DNA of 32,948 nt, from positions 1 to 32,948 of the forward strand of contig CADEGN010000040.1 in the NCBI GenBank assembly GCA_902826865.1, written 5' to 3'. The notes beneath the pieces were generated by a model that had not been told where the DNA came from, did no database searches, and was given only the letters and a program-made list of their open reading frames with translations. This DNA is from an uncultured Myxococcales bacterium. Lineage in GTDB: Bacteria; Myxococcota_A; Polyangia; Nannocystales; Nannocystaceae. Shown in pieces: positions 15,017 through 22,995 of the stretch. Position numbers and translations under genes: made by a program. The first letter of the stretch is position 1. Each line of letters starts with the position of its first letter.

Positions 15017-15427
15017 TCACCCGTCGCCAGGGTTCACGCACAGGTTCGACAAGCAGGTGAGCATCGGATCACAGGTGCCACCGACCGTGCATGGGCAGCC
15101 CTCGGTTCCAACCTTGCAAAGCTCACCAGCATCGACGCAGATGTTGGAGAGGCAGGTGAGCGCGAGGGCACAACCACCGTCCGGGGTGCACGGGCATCCT
15201 TCGTCGCCGAGCGGGCATTCGGATGACGCCGTTTCGTCGGCCGATCCCGAACCGGTCGCGGTGCTGTTGCCTCCGCCGCCAGCGGCCGTCATGTGATGTG
15301 GTCCAACCGCGGGTCCCGAGTCGGTCGGCCCCGAAGCTGGCATGTACGGAGGGAACTCGGGATCGATGTCCCCGCAGGCGAGCATCGCTGTGAACCCGGC
15401 GCCGAGTATCCACGGTTGCGCTCGCAC
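15017..15427 (-). CDS. Cysteine-rich tandem-repeat lipoprotein
   Basis: 136 residues from GTG at 15427. The signal MRAQPWILGAGFTAMLAC is followed by a Gly/Ser/Thr-rich stretch. Two copies of a six-cysteine unit come next: CPLGDEGCPCTPDGGC...TCLSNICV and CKVGTEGCPCTVGGTC...TCLSNLCV. All cysteines are in register, so disulfide-knotted modules on the cell surface are likely. Such modules are frequent in exported myxobacterial proteins; their role is unknown. The start is supported by the signal peptide and by TATCAT 6 bases upstream. Its stop abuts the neighbouring stop. Confidence 0.8.
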   Translation of the reverse strand: MRAQPWILGAGFTAMLACGDIDPEFPPYMPASGPTDSGPAVGPHHMTAAGGGGNSTATGSGSADETASSECPLGDEGCPCTPDGGCALALTCLSNICVDAGELCKVGTEGCPCTVGGTCDPMLTCLSNLCVNPGDG

Positions 15428-15433
15428 CGGGCG

Positions 15434-15439
15434 ATGATA
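15434..15439 (-). promoter_or_regulatory. -10-like box TATCAT, cysteine-rich lipoprotein gene
   Basis: TATCAT, 6 bases, GTG at 15427 on the minus strand; a leaderless arrangement. Confidence 0.4.
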
Positions 15440-15589
15440 CCAGGGCGCCCCGTGTGCGCAGGGGCGAGCGCGAACACGCGCCCGCGTGCCGATCGGCACG
15501 GCGCGCTTCTGCGCCACGCCTTGCGCGCGGAGGGCGTCTGTGTCGAAATCAAAACAACGGGCGGTGGGTTGCCGCTCCGGAGCCCCGCT

Positions 15590-16321
15590 GTGCAGCACCT
15601 CGACTGGTTAGAAAACGCTGCCATCCGCCGACGGGCGCGTGCAGCGATCAAATGGAGCATCGCTCTGACGGTGGCCCTGTACCTGATCCCCTATGGATCT
15701 CTCGTCGCCTACCCGTTGCTCCTGCTCTCCACGCTCTTCCACGAGCTAGGTCACGGCGTCGTTGCGCTTTGCGTCGGCGGTTCTTTCGAACGCTTCGTCA
15801 TGTTCGCCGATGGCTCGGGCATGGCCACCAGCGTCGGCGTGCGCGCCGGCGTGCCGTCCGCCCTGGTGTCAGCCGGGGGATTGGTCGGTCCGGCAATCGT
15901 CGGCGCCGTGGCGTTTGCAGCCGGGCGGAGCGCCCGTGCGTCGCGGACGTTCCTGACGATCGCCGCGCTCTTGCTCGCTGTGGCCGTCGCGCTCGTGGTT
16001 CGCAACCCGTTCGGCGTGACGTTTACCCTCGCGGTGGCTGCTCTCTTGGGATATCTCGGCGTGCGGACAGCGCCCGCGACCGCCCAGCTCGCAAGCGTGT
16101 TCTTGGCCACGCAGCTCGCGCTTTCCGTGTTTTCACGCGCCGACTACCTCTTTACCGACGTCGCTCGCACGGGCGCCGGCACGATTCCTTCTGACACGGC
16201 CCACATCGCCAGCGCACTGGGCGGCACCTACTGGCTGTGGGGAATCGCGTGCGGCGTGTTCTCGGTGATTGTGTTGCTCGGCGGCGTCGCGTGGTTCTGG
16301 CGCGTGCTCCGAGAGCGGTAA
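15590..16321 (+). CDS. M50B-like membrane metallopeptidase
   Basis: 243 residues, about six membrane helices. The zinc motif HELGHGVVALCVGG (about residues 47-60) lies at the end of a helix, followed by a beta segment with FVMFADGSGMAT, as in Peptidase_M50B proteins. These act inside the membrane, but the substrate is unknown and the second-half Asp motif of site-2 proteases is not obvious. GTG at 15590 is chosen for GGAG 7 bases upstream and the natural N-terminus VQHLDWLENAAIRRRARAAIKW. The frame stays open far upstream, but that part reads as non-coding opposite the cysteine-rich gene. Confidence 0.8.
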   Translation: MQHLDWLENAAIRRRARAAIKWSIALTVALYLIPYGSLVAYPLLLLSTLFHELGHGVVALCVGGSFERFVMFADGSGMATSVGVRAGVPSALVSAGGLVGPAIVGAVAFAAGRSARASRTFLTIAALLLAVAVALVVRNPFGVTFTLAVAALLGYLGVRTAPATAQLASVFLATQLALSVFSRADYLFTDVARTGAGTIPSDTAHIASALGGTYWLWGIACGVFSVIVLLGGVAWFWRVLRER

Positions 16322-16623
16322 ACGCGGCTAGTTCGCTTGGGCAATCGCGAGGCGCTTGCGCGAGCAGTTGGAGCACGCCGCAGCCGACAAGCGCCGCTAG
16401 CACCCGCGTTCCACCACGGGCTGCTAGGCGAGGGGACGACATCGAACATGCCGGTCCGACGCAGATCGGTGCATCTGTGCGTCAATCGGCGCCGCGAACC
16501 CTTCGAGTCGTTGTCAAAGCTGTAGCTTGTCCCCCATCAAAGTGCCGGCCGGTGCGCATCTTGCCCCTGTAGGGTGTCGTTTTAGGGTGACGCTCGCGCC
16601 TCTCGCCGAGTAACCTAAAGGGA
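16322..16623. other. Intergenic, 302 bases
   Basis: No convincing gene. The right end holds the promoter of the next gene. TAGCTT at 16523-16528 is another -10-like hexamer with no start codon at leaderless distance, so it may serve a longer leader or a small RNA; nothing more can be supported. Confidence 0.5.
16587..16616 (+). promoter_or_regulatory. Promoter: GTGACG, 18 bases, TAACCT
   Basis: -35-like GTGACG at 16587-16592 and -10-like TAACCT at 16611-16616. The ATG at 16624 follows after 7 bases, so leaderless. Confidence 0.5.
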
Positions 16624-17070
16624 ATGCGTGCGTGCGGCATGCGCCTTCGACTTCCCCTCGCGGTGATGTCGCTTGCCGTGCCCAGGCTCGCCTACTCGGC
16701 CGATCCGGTGCCGCCCGATGCCGCTACCCTGCGGACAGAAGACGAGGGCGGTCAGGCGGCCCGCGTCCCAGAAGCGACCGTCGAACCTCGCTTCAGCTCG
16801 CAGCTCGGTTGGGCGCGGTGGATGCTCGCCGACAGCTCTTCCGATGAGCGTCAGTTCCACGGCGCGAGTCTGCCGGTCGTCGATTTGCGGGCCGACATCT
16901 GGCAGCTTCGCTCGGAGTCGGCTCGCTCAGCCCTTTCGGCCCTGGGTTCGGTGGCGGCGGGCGTCCCGATCGCGCGCACGTTCCGCAATAAACGGGTGTT
17001 GGCGCGGCACTACCTGCGCGCATTCTTCCGCTCGACGGGTGCGAGCCTCGTCCTGCGGATCGAGTTCTAG
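16624..17070 (+). CDS. Small exported protein, outer-membrane-like C-terminus
   Basis: 148 residues. The signal peptide MRACGMRLRLPLAVMSLAV... ends near AYSA (about residues 23-26). The mature protein is polar and then hydrophobic (ARSALSALGSVAAGVPIA), and ends in ASLVLRIEF, an alternating strand with terminal Phe as in outer-membrane proteins. It is too short for a normal barrel. No family was recognised. The ATG is set by the TAACCT promoter box 7 bases upstream. It converges with the MAPEG gene 17 bases away. Confidence 0.65.
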   Translation: MRACGMRLRLPLAVMSLAVPRLAYSADPVPPDAATLRTEDEGGQAARVPEATVEPRFSSQLGWARWMLADSSSDERQFHGASLPVVDLRADIWQLRSESARSALSALGSVAAGVPIARTFRNKRVLARHYLRAFFRSTGASLVLRIEF

Positions 17071-17087
17071 CAGCAGCCCTGCCAGCC

Positions 17088-17495
17088 TTACATCGTCGGC
17101 AGCAGCATCAATGCTGCGACGATCAGCATCCCGATGCCCCACAACGTGGAGCGCAGCTTGTCGAGATCGGCGAGATAGGCGGCGATGTACAGCACCCGTG
17201 ACGCGACGAATGCGATCGCCAGCAGACTCGCGCGCCGAGGATCTCCGCCGCCGACGTGCGCGATGAGCACCGCCGCAGCAAACGGCGCGAACGCCTCGAA
17301 CGAGTTGAGATGGGCCGCGCGCGCGCGCGCGCCCATGCCCGTCAGGCGATCTTGCTGGGCGCGGGGGAGCTTGTTGTCAAAGCCCTCCGGCTGCCGCGCC
17401 ATCGCGATGGTCAGGGGGATCTTGGGCGCATAGATCAGCAACCAGGCGAGCAGCACGCAGATGAACGGGATCGTCACGACGGCTACGCGTACCAA
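17088..17495 (-). CDS. MAPEG-family membrane protein
   Basis: 135 residues, four membrane helices. The family signature is clear: PEGFDNKLPRAQQDRLTGMGARARAAHLNSFEAFAPFAAAVLIAH (residues 36-80), with the basic loop between helices 1 and 2. MAPEG proteins include microsomal glutathione transferases and leukotriene synthases; the bacterial members are mostly uncharacterised. Start TTG at 17495 is the only one that keeps the first helix whole; an internal GTG would trim six residues. It is divergent from the SUMF1-like gene. Confidence 0.85.
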   Translation of the reverse strand: MVRVAVVTIPFICVLLAWLLIYAPKIPLTIAMARQPEGFDNKLPRAQQDRLTGMGARARAAHLNSFEAFAPFAAAVLIAHVGGGDPRRASLLAIAFVASRVLYIAAYLADLDKLRSTLWGIGMLIVAALMLLPTM

Positions 17496-17544
17496 GTTGG
17501 GCCGCGATGATCTAGAGATGTTAATAGGCGACGAGGGGTGGCCG

Positions 17545-18405
17545 ATGCCTACCGACGTGGTGCGTCGTGCCTGGCTCCTCCTGTGTGGCCTGATGGGAGT
17601 CGGTTGCGCGCACGGCGGTCCAGACTTCGAAGGGACCGTCGTCGTTGCGGCGGGTTCGTACAGAGCTGGTTCTAGCCTCGACGATCGCGCGCGTGCGGTT
17701 GCCGAGGCCGTTCACGCGGGTGCCGACATGACGACTGTGGCTGCTCGGTTGCGTGCCGAGCCCGCCGAACAACGGGCACACACGGGAGCGTTCGCGATCA
17801 TGCTGCACCCTGTGACGCAGGCGGAGTATGCAGCCTACGTCTACGCCACCGGTGCCGCCGAGCCGTGGATCGATCGCGCAACCTGGCAGCGGACGCCACG
17901 CGAACCCCTCGGCGATCGCGATGCGGTGATGTGGCGAGCCGGTCGACCCCGGGGCGAGCTGATGCACGCCCCGGCCGTGCTTATCAGTCAACCGGAAGCA
18001 TCCGCCTACTGTCGCTGGTGGGGCCAGCAGCGCGGAGGTGAAGGAAGCCTCCCGAGCGCAGCGGAGTGGGAGCGCCTGGCTGGTGGCGTCCACGGCTATG
18101 CGTATCCGTGGGGTGATCGATTCAACTCGAGCTTGGCCCATACCCGCGAGAGCGGTGCCCGCGGCCTCGAGCCGGTGGGTCGTTACCCACAGGCCGCGAG
18201 TCCCGACGGTGCCCAGGATCTCGCGGGCAACGCGGCCGAGTGGACGCGAACTGTCACGGGCGATCGCGCCGTGATCAAGGGTAGCGCTTGGTCTGACGAC
18301 CTCATCGCGTCGCGGGTCGCAGCACGGCGGCAGATGCCGGTGGTTGCGCGCCACCCCGCAATTGGGTTTCGGTGCGTGATCCCGCTCGCCCGCTCTCCAG
18401 CGTGA
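17545..18405 (+). CDS. SUMF1/FGE-sulfatase-domain lipoprotein without the catalytic cysteines
   Basis: 286 residues. The signal MPTDVVRRAWLLLCGLMGVGC suggests a lipoprotein. The domain opens with FEGTVVVAAGSYRAGSS. Then come FAIMLHPVTQAEYAAYV, ISQPEASAYCRWWGQQ, LPSAAEWERLAGG, YPWGDRFN, DLAGNAAEWT and VARHPAIGFRC, the formylglycine-generating-enzyme fold. The active-site Cys pair of true FGE, expected just after the G-S-W motif, is missing (KGSAWSDDLIASRVAARRQ). It is probably a non-enzymatic or different-activity member, as is common in myxobacteria. GAGGGG 6 bases before the ATG sets the start. A hairpin follows the stop. Confidence 0.85.
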   Translation: MPTDVVRRAWLLLCGLMGVGCAHGGPDFEGTVVVAAGSYRAGSSLDDRARAVAEAVHAGADMTTVAARLRAEPAEQRAHTGAFAIMLHPVTQAEYAAYVYATGAAEPWIDRATWQRTPREPLGDRDAVMWRAGRPRGELMHAPAVLISQPEASAYCRWWGQQRGGEGSLPSAAEWERLAGGVHGYAYPWGDRFNSSLAHTRESGARGLEPVGRYPQAASPDGAQDLAGNAAEWTRTVTGDRAVIKGSAWSDDLIASRVAARRQMPVVARHPAIGFRCVIPLARSPA

Positions 18406-18417
18406 CGTCGGGCACAA

Positions 18418-18443
18418 CGAGGGGCTGGCGCAAACAGCCCTCG
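18418..18443 (+). terminator. Hairpin after SUMF1-like gene
   Basis: CGAGGGGCTG, loop GCGCAAA, CAGCCCTCG: 9 paired bases with one bulged G, 12 bases after the stop. No U-tract; a likely 3'-end structure. Confidence 0.4.
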
Positions 18444-18521
18444 GCCGCGCGGCGATGAAGCTCGACGCTCCGCCCTCCGTCCGACGCAAGCTAGGCGGGT
18501 GCCCCGCGCGCTTCCACCTGC

Positions 18522-18527
18522 TAGCTT
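18522..18527 (+). promoter_or_regulatory. -10-like box TAGCTT, second large lipoprotein
   Basis: TAGCTT lies 34 bases before the ATG at 18562. GAGG at 18548-18551 would then be a ribosome site inside a short leader, unlike the leaderless genes. Confidence 0.3.
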
Positions 18528-18561
18528 GTGGGTCCGGAGCAGACCCCGAGGAACGAACCCC

Positions 18562-20163
18562 ATGCGTCGCATCGCTCGCACCGTTGTCGTATCGCTCGCG
18601 TTCGTCGCTCCTACCCTGGTGATGGCGTGCCGTCGCGAGGGGAAGCCAGAGACAGGCACCACCAGCCCCGAGCGGGACAATGTTCGCGCGCGCCGCCACG
18701 CCCGCGAGCAGGCCCGAAAGCCCTCGCTACCGCGCCCGCTCCCTTTGCCCGACAAGCCGGCCGCAGCCGTGCACGTCGCCGCACCGGCCGAAGCGTTGGC
18801 AGCGATCGCCCAAGGTGGTGAAGACGGCCACGCGTTGTTGCGTCGGCTAGTCGCGCAGGGCGGCCCGCGTTTCGAGACCTCGCTCATCGATCACGTGGAT
18901 CTCGGACGCGCGTGGAGTGCGGCCCTCTTGGGTAAACAAGCGATCATCGCGGTTCCGATCGCTCGCGATCGCATGGGCCAGGTCGCCCGCCTGCTTGCAA
19001 CGAAGAAAGCCAACGGAGACTTCGGTGCGGTCGAGCTCGCCCGCCCCGACGGCGAAGCTGGCCCGAAGCTAGCGTGGCTCGACGGCGTGAATTCGGCGTT
19101 GTACTTCGCCGATGACCTGGCCGGCCTCGCAACCGGCCCCGAGCTCGGGCGCGCCTACGGCAAGCGCAGATTGTTCGCCACCATCGATGGTGAACATCTG
19201 CAGTCGCTTGGAGTACCCGCCGATCTCGGCCGTATCACCGCCGAGGGCGACAACGTGGCCGACGTTCACGTGCGTACCGAAGGATCGGTGGGAATTCCGT
19301 GGCTCGATCAGATCAGCGAAGGAGCGTTCACGGGACTCCTGTCGTCTCGCGAGCTCGTCGGTGCCGTCACGACTCGATACGCCCACCATCAGCAGACGGT
19401 GAAGAAGCTGATCGGTGAAGCCACCCGGGCCGTCGACGGTCAGAACTTCTTGATCCGCGGCGTTCTCGACGACATGCTCAAGCGGTACAATGCGACGCTG
19501 CGCAGCTGGAATGGACGCGTGCTGCTTGGCCTTGGGCCCAAGCGCCATGTGGCCGTGGCGCTCGGAGCTGACGATCCCAAGCGTGCTACCGGAGCGTTCG
19601 CCGGGCTTCTCGATGCTGCGATCGACAACATCTCGCTGGCGCGAAACTTCGGGGTCAACGCGCCTCGGATCCGGTTTAAGCGCAACAAAGCCACAAGTGC
19701 CGGGGTGTCCATCCACGTGCTCGCGCTTGAGGGTGCTCGCAAACAGGTTCCTGCCGACTTCGCAGCTCTTGTCGACGACAAGGGGGATCTTCGCATCGCT
19801 TTCGGCGCGTCGGATCGCGCCGGCGCTGTGATGTTCATGATCGGGCCCGAATGTGATTCGGCACTGGCGCGTTGGATCGAGCAGACTACGGGCTCCGAAC
19901 GTGGCGACGAGACCGCGCGCGATCTCGTCGCTGCGTCGTTCAGCGGCGACGCCGAGTCGCTCGCTAGCTTGGCGCAGACGGAGTCGATCGGCGCGCTGCT
20001 GGGGCTAGTGTCGACGCGGGCGCCAACGGTCGCGGTGGTCTCACGCGCAGGCGCTGGATTCGATGCTCACGTACGTGGCCCGATGCCCAAGGTCGCTTCG
20101 CGCCCCCGCCCTTCGGCTGCGCAACGCCGAGGACGGGTGCGCCAGCCGATCGCCCCGCGATGA
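18562..20163 (+). CDS. Large lipoprotein of unknown function
   Basis: 533 residues. The signal MRRIARTVVVSLAFVAPTLV is followed by MAC and a basic, Arg/Pro-rich linker to about residue 65. The remainder is a soluble alpha/beta domain with repeated modules (LLGKQAIIAVPIARDRMGQ, KRRLFATIDGEHL, RHVAVALGADDPKRATGAF, LRIAFGASDRAGAV), followed by a basic tail. No family was recognised. Its build (lipoprotein, linker, single 450-550-residue domain) recalls the other large lipoprotein at 6.8-8.8 kb. GAGG 10 bases before the ATG supports the start. Its stop abuts the stop of the opposing transferase gene at TGATCA. Confidence 0.75.
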   Translation: MRRIARTVVVSLAFVAPTLVMACRREGKPETGTTSPERDNVRARRHAREQARKPSLPRPLPLPDKPAAAVHVAAPAEALAAIAQGGEDGHALLRRLVAQGGPRFETSLIDHVDLGRAWSAALLGKQAIIAVPIARDRMGQVARLLATKKANGDFGAVELARPDGEAGPKLAWLDGVNSALYFADDLAGLATGPELGRAYGKRRLFATIDGEHLQSLGVPADLGRITAEGDNVADVHVRTEGSVGIPWLDQISEGAFTGLLSSRELVGAVTTRYAHHQQTVKKLIGEATRAVDGQNFLIRGVLDDMLKRYNATLRSWNGRVLLGLGPKRHVAVALGADDPKRATGAFAGLLDAAIDNISLARNFGVNAPRIRFKRNKATSAGVSIHVLALEGARKQVPADFAALVDDKGDLRIAFGASDRAGAVMFMIGPECDSALARWIEQTTGSERGDETARDLVAASFSGDAESLASLAQTESIGALLGLVSTRAPTVAVVSRAGAGFDAHVRGPMPKVASRPRPSAAQRRGRVRQPIAPR

Positions 20164-21687
20164 TCACCCCGCGGTGTGCGGGCGCTCGACGCGACCTGGC
20201 TCGGGAGAGCCCAACTGCTCGCCCGCACGGGCCGCGATCTCGGTTCCCGCAACCGCGAGAACCACGCGTTCGACCAACATCAGCTGCTCCTGTTGAAGTT
20301 CAGGCAGTCGAATCGCAAGGGCGAGCCGGATCTCGCCCCCGTCCGTGCCAGGGATTGGCAGCCCGAGCCACGCCCAGCTATCCCGCGCATCGCCCTGCCG
20401 CACGATGACGTCGTCGTGCACCCGGATCTGAAACGCGGGCACCCCAAGCCGCTCGAGCACCCGCGTGAGTTGCGGAGCAATGTCGCGCCAACGCGCCTCG
20501 CCCGTCAGTGTCGAGCCACTGCGGATCTCCTCGAGCGTTGCCAGCATCTCCATCACCTCGCGCCGACGATCCCGCCAGCCGAGGAACCGCTCGCCGGTAA
20601 ACGCTGGAAGTCGCGCCAGCATCTTGTGGTAGCCGAGCAACACAGCTGCCAAGACCATCGCCACCACGGTGCCCAGGAGCGTCCACCAGCCGCCGATGCC
20701 GATCACGTTGAGGTACGCCAGGGCGGCGAACATCAGCGAAGACAGCCACAGCACGGAAACTGCGTGTGCGTGTGAAAGCCCAGCAGCCAGGAGCCGGTGA
20801 TGCACGTGATCAGAGTCGCCGGCGAAGATCGGCTGGCCTCGCAACGTGCGGCGCAGGACCGCCATGGTCATGTCGAACAGCGGCAGCGCCAGGGGCAACA
20901 CCGCGATCGAAATCTGGATCTCGGCGACACGCCAGCGAACCGGTTCGACGCGCATCAACAGTGCGGCGAGCAGGAAGCCCATGAAGTAGCTCCCGGCGTC
21001 TCCCATGAACACCTTTGCCGGGTGGCGGTTGTGGACGAGGAACCCGCCGGCGGCTCCTAACGCGCAAGCGGCCGTCCACCCGACCGCGAGGAGGTCAGGG
21101 CGCACCCCCGGGCCGTCGGCGAACGTCGACGTTACCACCGTGCCAAAGCCGATCACGCAGATCCCACCGGCGAGCCCGTCGAGCCCATCCATCATGTTCA
21201 CAGCATTGACCGCGGCCACGAGAAATGCGGCGGTCAGCAGCGTAGACAGAAAGTGGTACTTCCAACCGAGGAGGAGTTCGAGCGCGGGCCAGTGCAGGCC
21301 GTAGACGATCGCCAACGCTGCGGCAACAATCTGCATCGCGAGCTTGGTGCGCGCCCGAAGCCCGACGAGATCGTCGTATGCGCCGGTCAATCCGACCACG
21401 AGTGCGCCGACGAGAGCACCCGTGAGCGGCGAGACCGAGAAGAGCTCGTGGGTGGCGCTGAGGTCGTTCACGCCAGCGAGGCCCACGAGCAACATCGCCC
21501 CGAACCCGAACAGGATCACGAGCCCGCCCGCGCGGGGAATCTGCCCGGTGTGGACCTTGCGGAGGCTGACCTCGTCGTCGCGACGGCCCAGGGCGCGCCA
21601 CGCTCGTAGGACGAGCGGCATGACTCCGGCGACGCATGCAAATGCACCGATGGCCGCGAGCCAGAGCGCGTCCAGGCTCGCGTTCAC
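20164..21687 (-). CDS. WecA/MraY-family polyprenyl-phosphate sugar-1-phosphate transferase
   Basis: 507 residues. The first 340 or so form about 11 membrane helices with all family motifs: KVHTGQIPRAGGL (44-56), TGAYDDLVGL with Asp105-Asp106, NAVNMMDGLDGLAGG (161-175), VFMGDAGSYFMGF and the cytoplasmic DSDHVHHRLLAAGLSH. These place it with WecA/TagO-type enzymes that load GlcNAc-1-P or a similar sugar on undecaprenyl phosphate. Unusually, about 150 more residues follow the last helix (from about 355), soluble and alpha/beta in look, with no motif I know. GTG at 21687 has GGAG 7 bases upstream. It is divergent from the wecC-type operon, so it probably starts the same polysaccharide. Confidence 0.88.
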   Translation of the reverse strand: MNASLDALWLAAIGAFACVAGVMPLVLRAWRALGRRDDEVSLRKVHTGQIPRAGGLVILFGFGAMLLVGLAGVNDLSATHELFSVSPLTGALVGALVVGLTGAYDDLVGLRARTKLAMQIVAAALAIVYGLHWPALELLLGWKYHFLSTLLTAAFLVAAVNAVNMMDGLDGLAGGICVIGFGTVVTSTFADGPGVRPDLLAVGWTAACALGAAGGFLVHNRHPAKVFMGDAGSYFMGFLLAALLMRVEPVRWRVAEIQISIAVLPLALPLFDMTMAVLRRTLRGQPIFAGDSDHVHHRLLAAGLSHAHAVSVLWLSSLMFAALAYLNVIGIGGWWTLLGTVVAMVLAAVLLGYHKMLARLPAFTGERFLGWRDRRREVMEMLATLEEIRSGSTLTGEARWRDIAPQLTRVLERLGVPAFQIRVHDDVIVRQGDARDSWAWLGLPIPGTDGGEIRLALAIRLPELQQEQLMLVERVVLAVAGTEIAARAGEQLGSPEPGRVERPHTAG

Positions 21688-21720
21688 GGCCAGCTCCGGC
21701 TAGACGACATCACGAAACCC

Positions 21721-21730
21721 GCTATAGCAT
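21721..21730. promoter_or_regulatory. Shared divergent promoter patch GCTATAGCAT
   Basis: The self-complementary GCTATAGC lies midway between the divergent transferase and dehydrogenase genes. On the plus strand TAGCAT (21725-21730) could be a -10, with GGAAAAGAGAG as ribosome site before the ATG at 21757. The same core offers TATAGC on the minus strand. Confidence 0.35.
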
Positions 21731-21756
21731 GCCATGGCGCTGGAAAAGAGAGTCGC

Positions 21757-22995
21757 ATGTCTGACGCCACAGTCGATCCGTCGCGCGAGAAGCATGATGT
21801 CTGCGTTATTGGCCTGGGATACGTGGGGCTTCCGACCGCGGCGGTTCTCGCGACGCGGGGCCATCGAGTGGCCGGTTTTGATACTCGCGCGGAGGTGGTG
21901 GGCACGATCAACGACGGCAAGATCCACATCGTCGAGCCGGAGCTCGACGCGCTGGTGCGCGCCGCCGTCGCCGCCGGGAGGCTGCGCGCCTTTTCAGCGC
22001 CGGTTCCGGCCGACACGTTCCTAATCTGTGTCCCAACCCCGTTCATGGCCGACCACGAGCCCGATCTCTCGTATGTAGATGCGGCGACGCGGGCGCTAGC
22101 ACCGGTTCTGCGGCCGGGGAATCTGGTGGTTCTCGAGTCGACTTCTCCGCCAGGGACGTCGCGGAACCTGGTGGCCCGCATCCTCGAGGAGGCTGGCCTG
22201 CGCGTTGGCGGGGATGTGCACGTCGCCCATGCACCCGAGCGGGTATTGCCTGGTGCCGTGATCCGCGAGGTGGTCGAGAACGATCGCGTCGTGGGAGGTG
22301 TGACACCGGGGTGCACCGAGGCGGCGGCGGCCTTCTACGAGCGGTTCGTTTCGGGCGAGGTGTTGCGTTGCTCGGCGGAGACCGCCGAGCTGGTGAAGCT
22401 CGCTGAGAATGCTTACCGCGACGTCAACATTGCTTACGCCAACGAACTGTCGACGGTTTGTGATCGGCTCAACCTCGATGTTTGGGAGGTGATCCGCCTC
22501 GCCAACCGCCACCCGCGGGTCGAGATCCTCCGTCCGGGTCCAGGTGTGGGCGGGCACTGCATTGCGGTCGATCCTTGGTTCATCGTCGCCGTCGCGCGCG
22601 AGCAAACGCCGCTCATCCAAGCGGCGCGCCGCGTCAACGACGGTCGGCCGCATCACGTGGTCCGCGAGGTTCGCGCCCTGGCGGAGCGATTCAAACGGCC
22701 GCGGATCGCGTGCCTGGGCCTGTCCTACAAACCCGACATCGACGATATCCGCGAGAGCCCGGCGATCGAAGTCGTCCTCGGGCTTGCCGCGGCCGACTTC
22801 GGCGAGTTGTTGATCGTCGAGCCCCACCTCTCGGTTTGCCCGATCGAAGGCCTCTCGTTGACGAGCGCCGAGGAGGCCCTGCGAGTTGCGGATATCGTGG
22901 TGATTCTCGTGGCCCATCGCGCGTTCGCACGACTACGGCGCGACTGGTTCACACGGCCTTCGGTGGTCGACACCGTGGGACTGCTGTCGCGATGA
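21757..22995 (+). CDS. wecC: UDP-N-acetyl-D-mannosamine dehydrogenase (WecC type)
   Basis: 412 residues, the full UDP-sugar dehydrogenase layout. NAD-binding GLGYVGLPTA is at 19-28, and LICVPTPF and LESTSPPGT follow. HAPERVLPGAVIREVVENDRVVGG and GVGGHCIAVDPWFIV are the wordings typical of WecC rather than UDP-glucose dehydrogenase. The catalytic Cys is about 268 and the Lys in ELVKLAENAYRDVNIA is about 214. It oxidises UDP-ManNAc to UDP-ManNAcA, a precursor for enterobacterial-common-antigen-like or capsule chains. No UDP-GlcNAc 2-epimerase (wecB) lies in the window. It is the first gene of an operon; its stop overlaps the next ATG as ATGA. The substrate is inferred from motifs; a related HexNAc is possible. 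Confidence 0.88.
   Translation: MSDATVDPSREKHDVCVIGLGYVGLPTAAVLATRGHRVAGFDTRAEVVGTINDGKIHIVEPELDALVRAAVAAGRLRAFSAPVPADTFLICVPTPFMADHEPDLSYVDAATRALAPVLRPGNLVVLESTSPPGTSRNLVARILEEAGLRVGGDVHVAHAPERVLPGAVIREVVENDRVVGGVTPGCTEAAAAFYERFVSGEVLRCSAETAELVKLAENAYRDVNIAYANELSTVCDRLNLDVWEVIRLANRHPRVEILRPGPGVGGHCIAVDPWFIVAVAREQTPLIQAARRVNDGRPHHVVREVRALAERFKRPRIACLGLSYKPDIDDIRESPAIEVVLGLAAADFGELLIVEPHLSVCPIEGLSLTSAEEALRVADIVVILVAHRAFARLRRDWFTRPSVVDTVGLLSR

Noticed and set aside
16152..16442. Minus-strand frame beginning MSSPRLAARGGTRVLAALVG, lipoprotein-like
   Set aside because: It overlaps the end of the M50B-like gene, turns into an Arg-rich shadow after 50 residues, and has no ribosome site or -10-like box.
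17461..17544. Longer start for the SUMF1-like lipoprotein
   Set aside because: It would bury the signal peptide 28 residues inside; the GAGGGG-supported ATG at 17545 gives a normal one.
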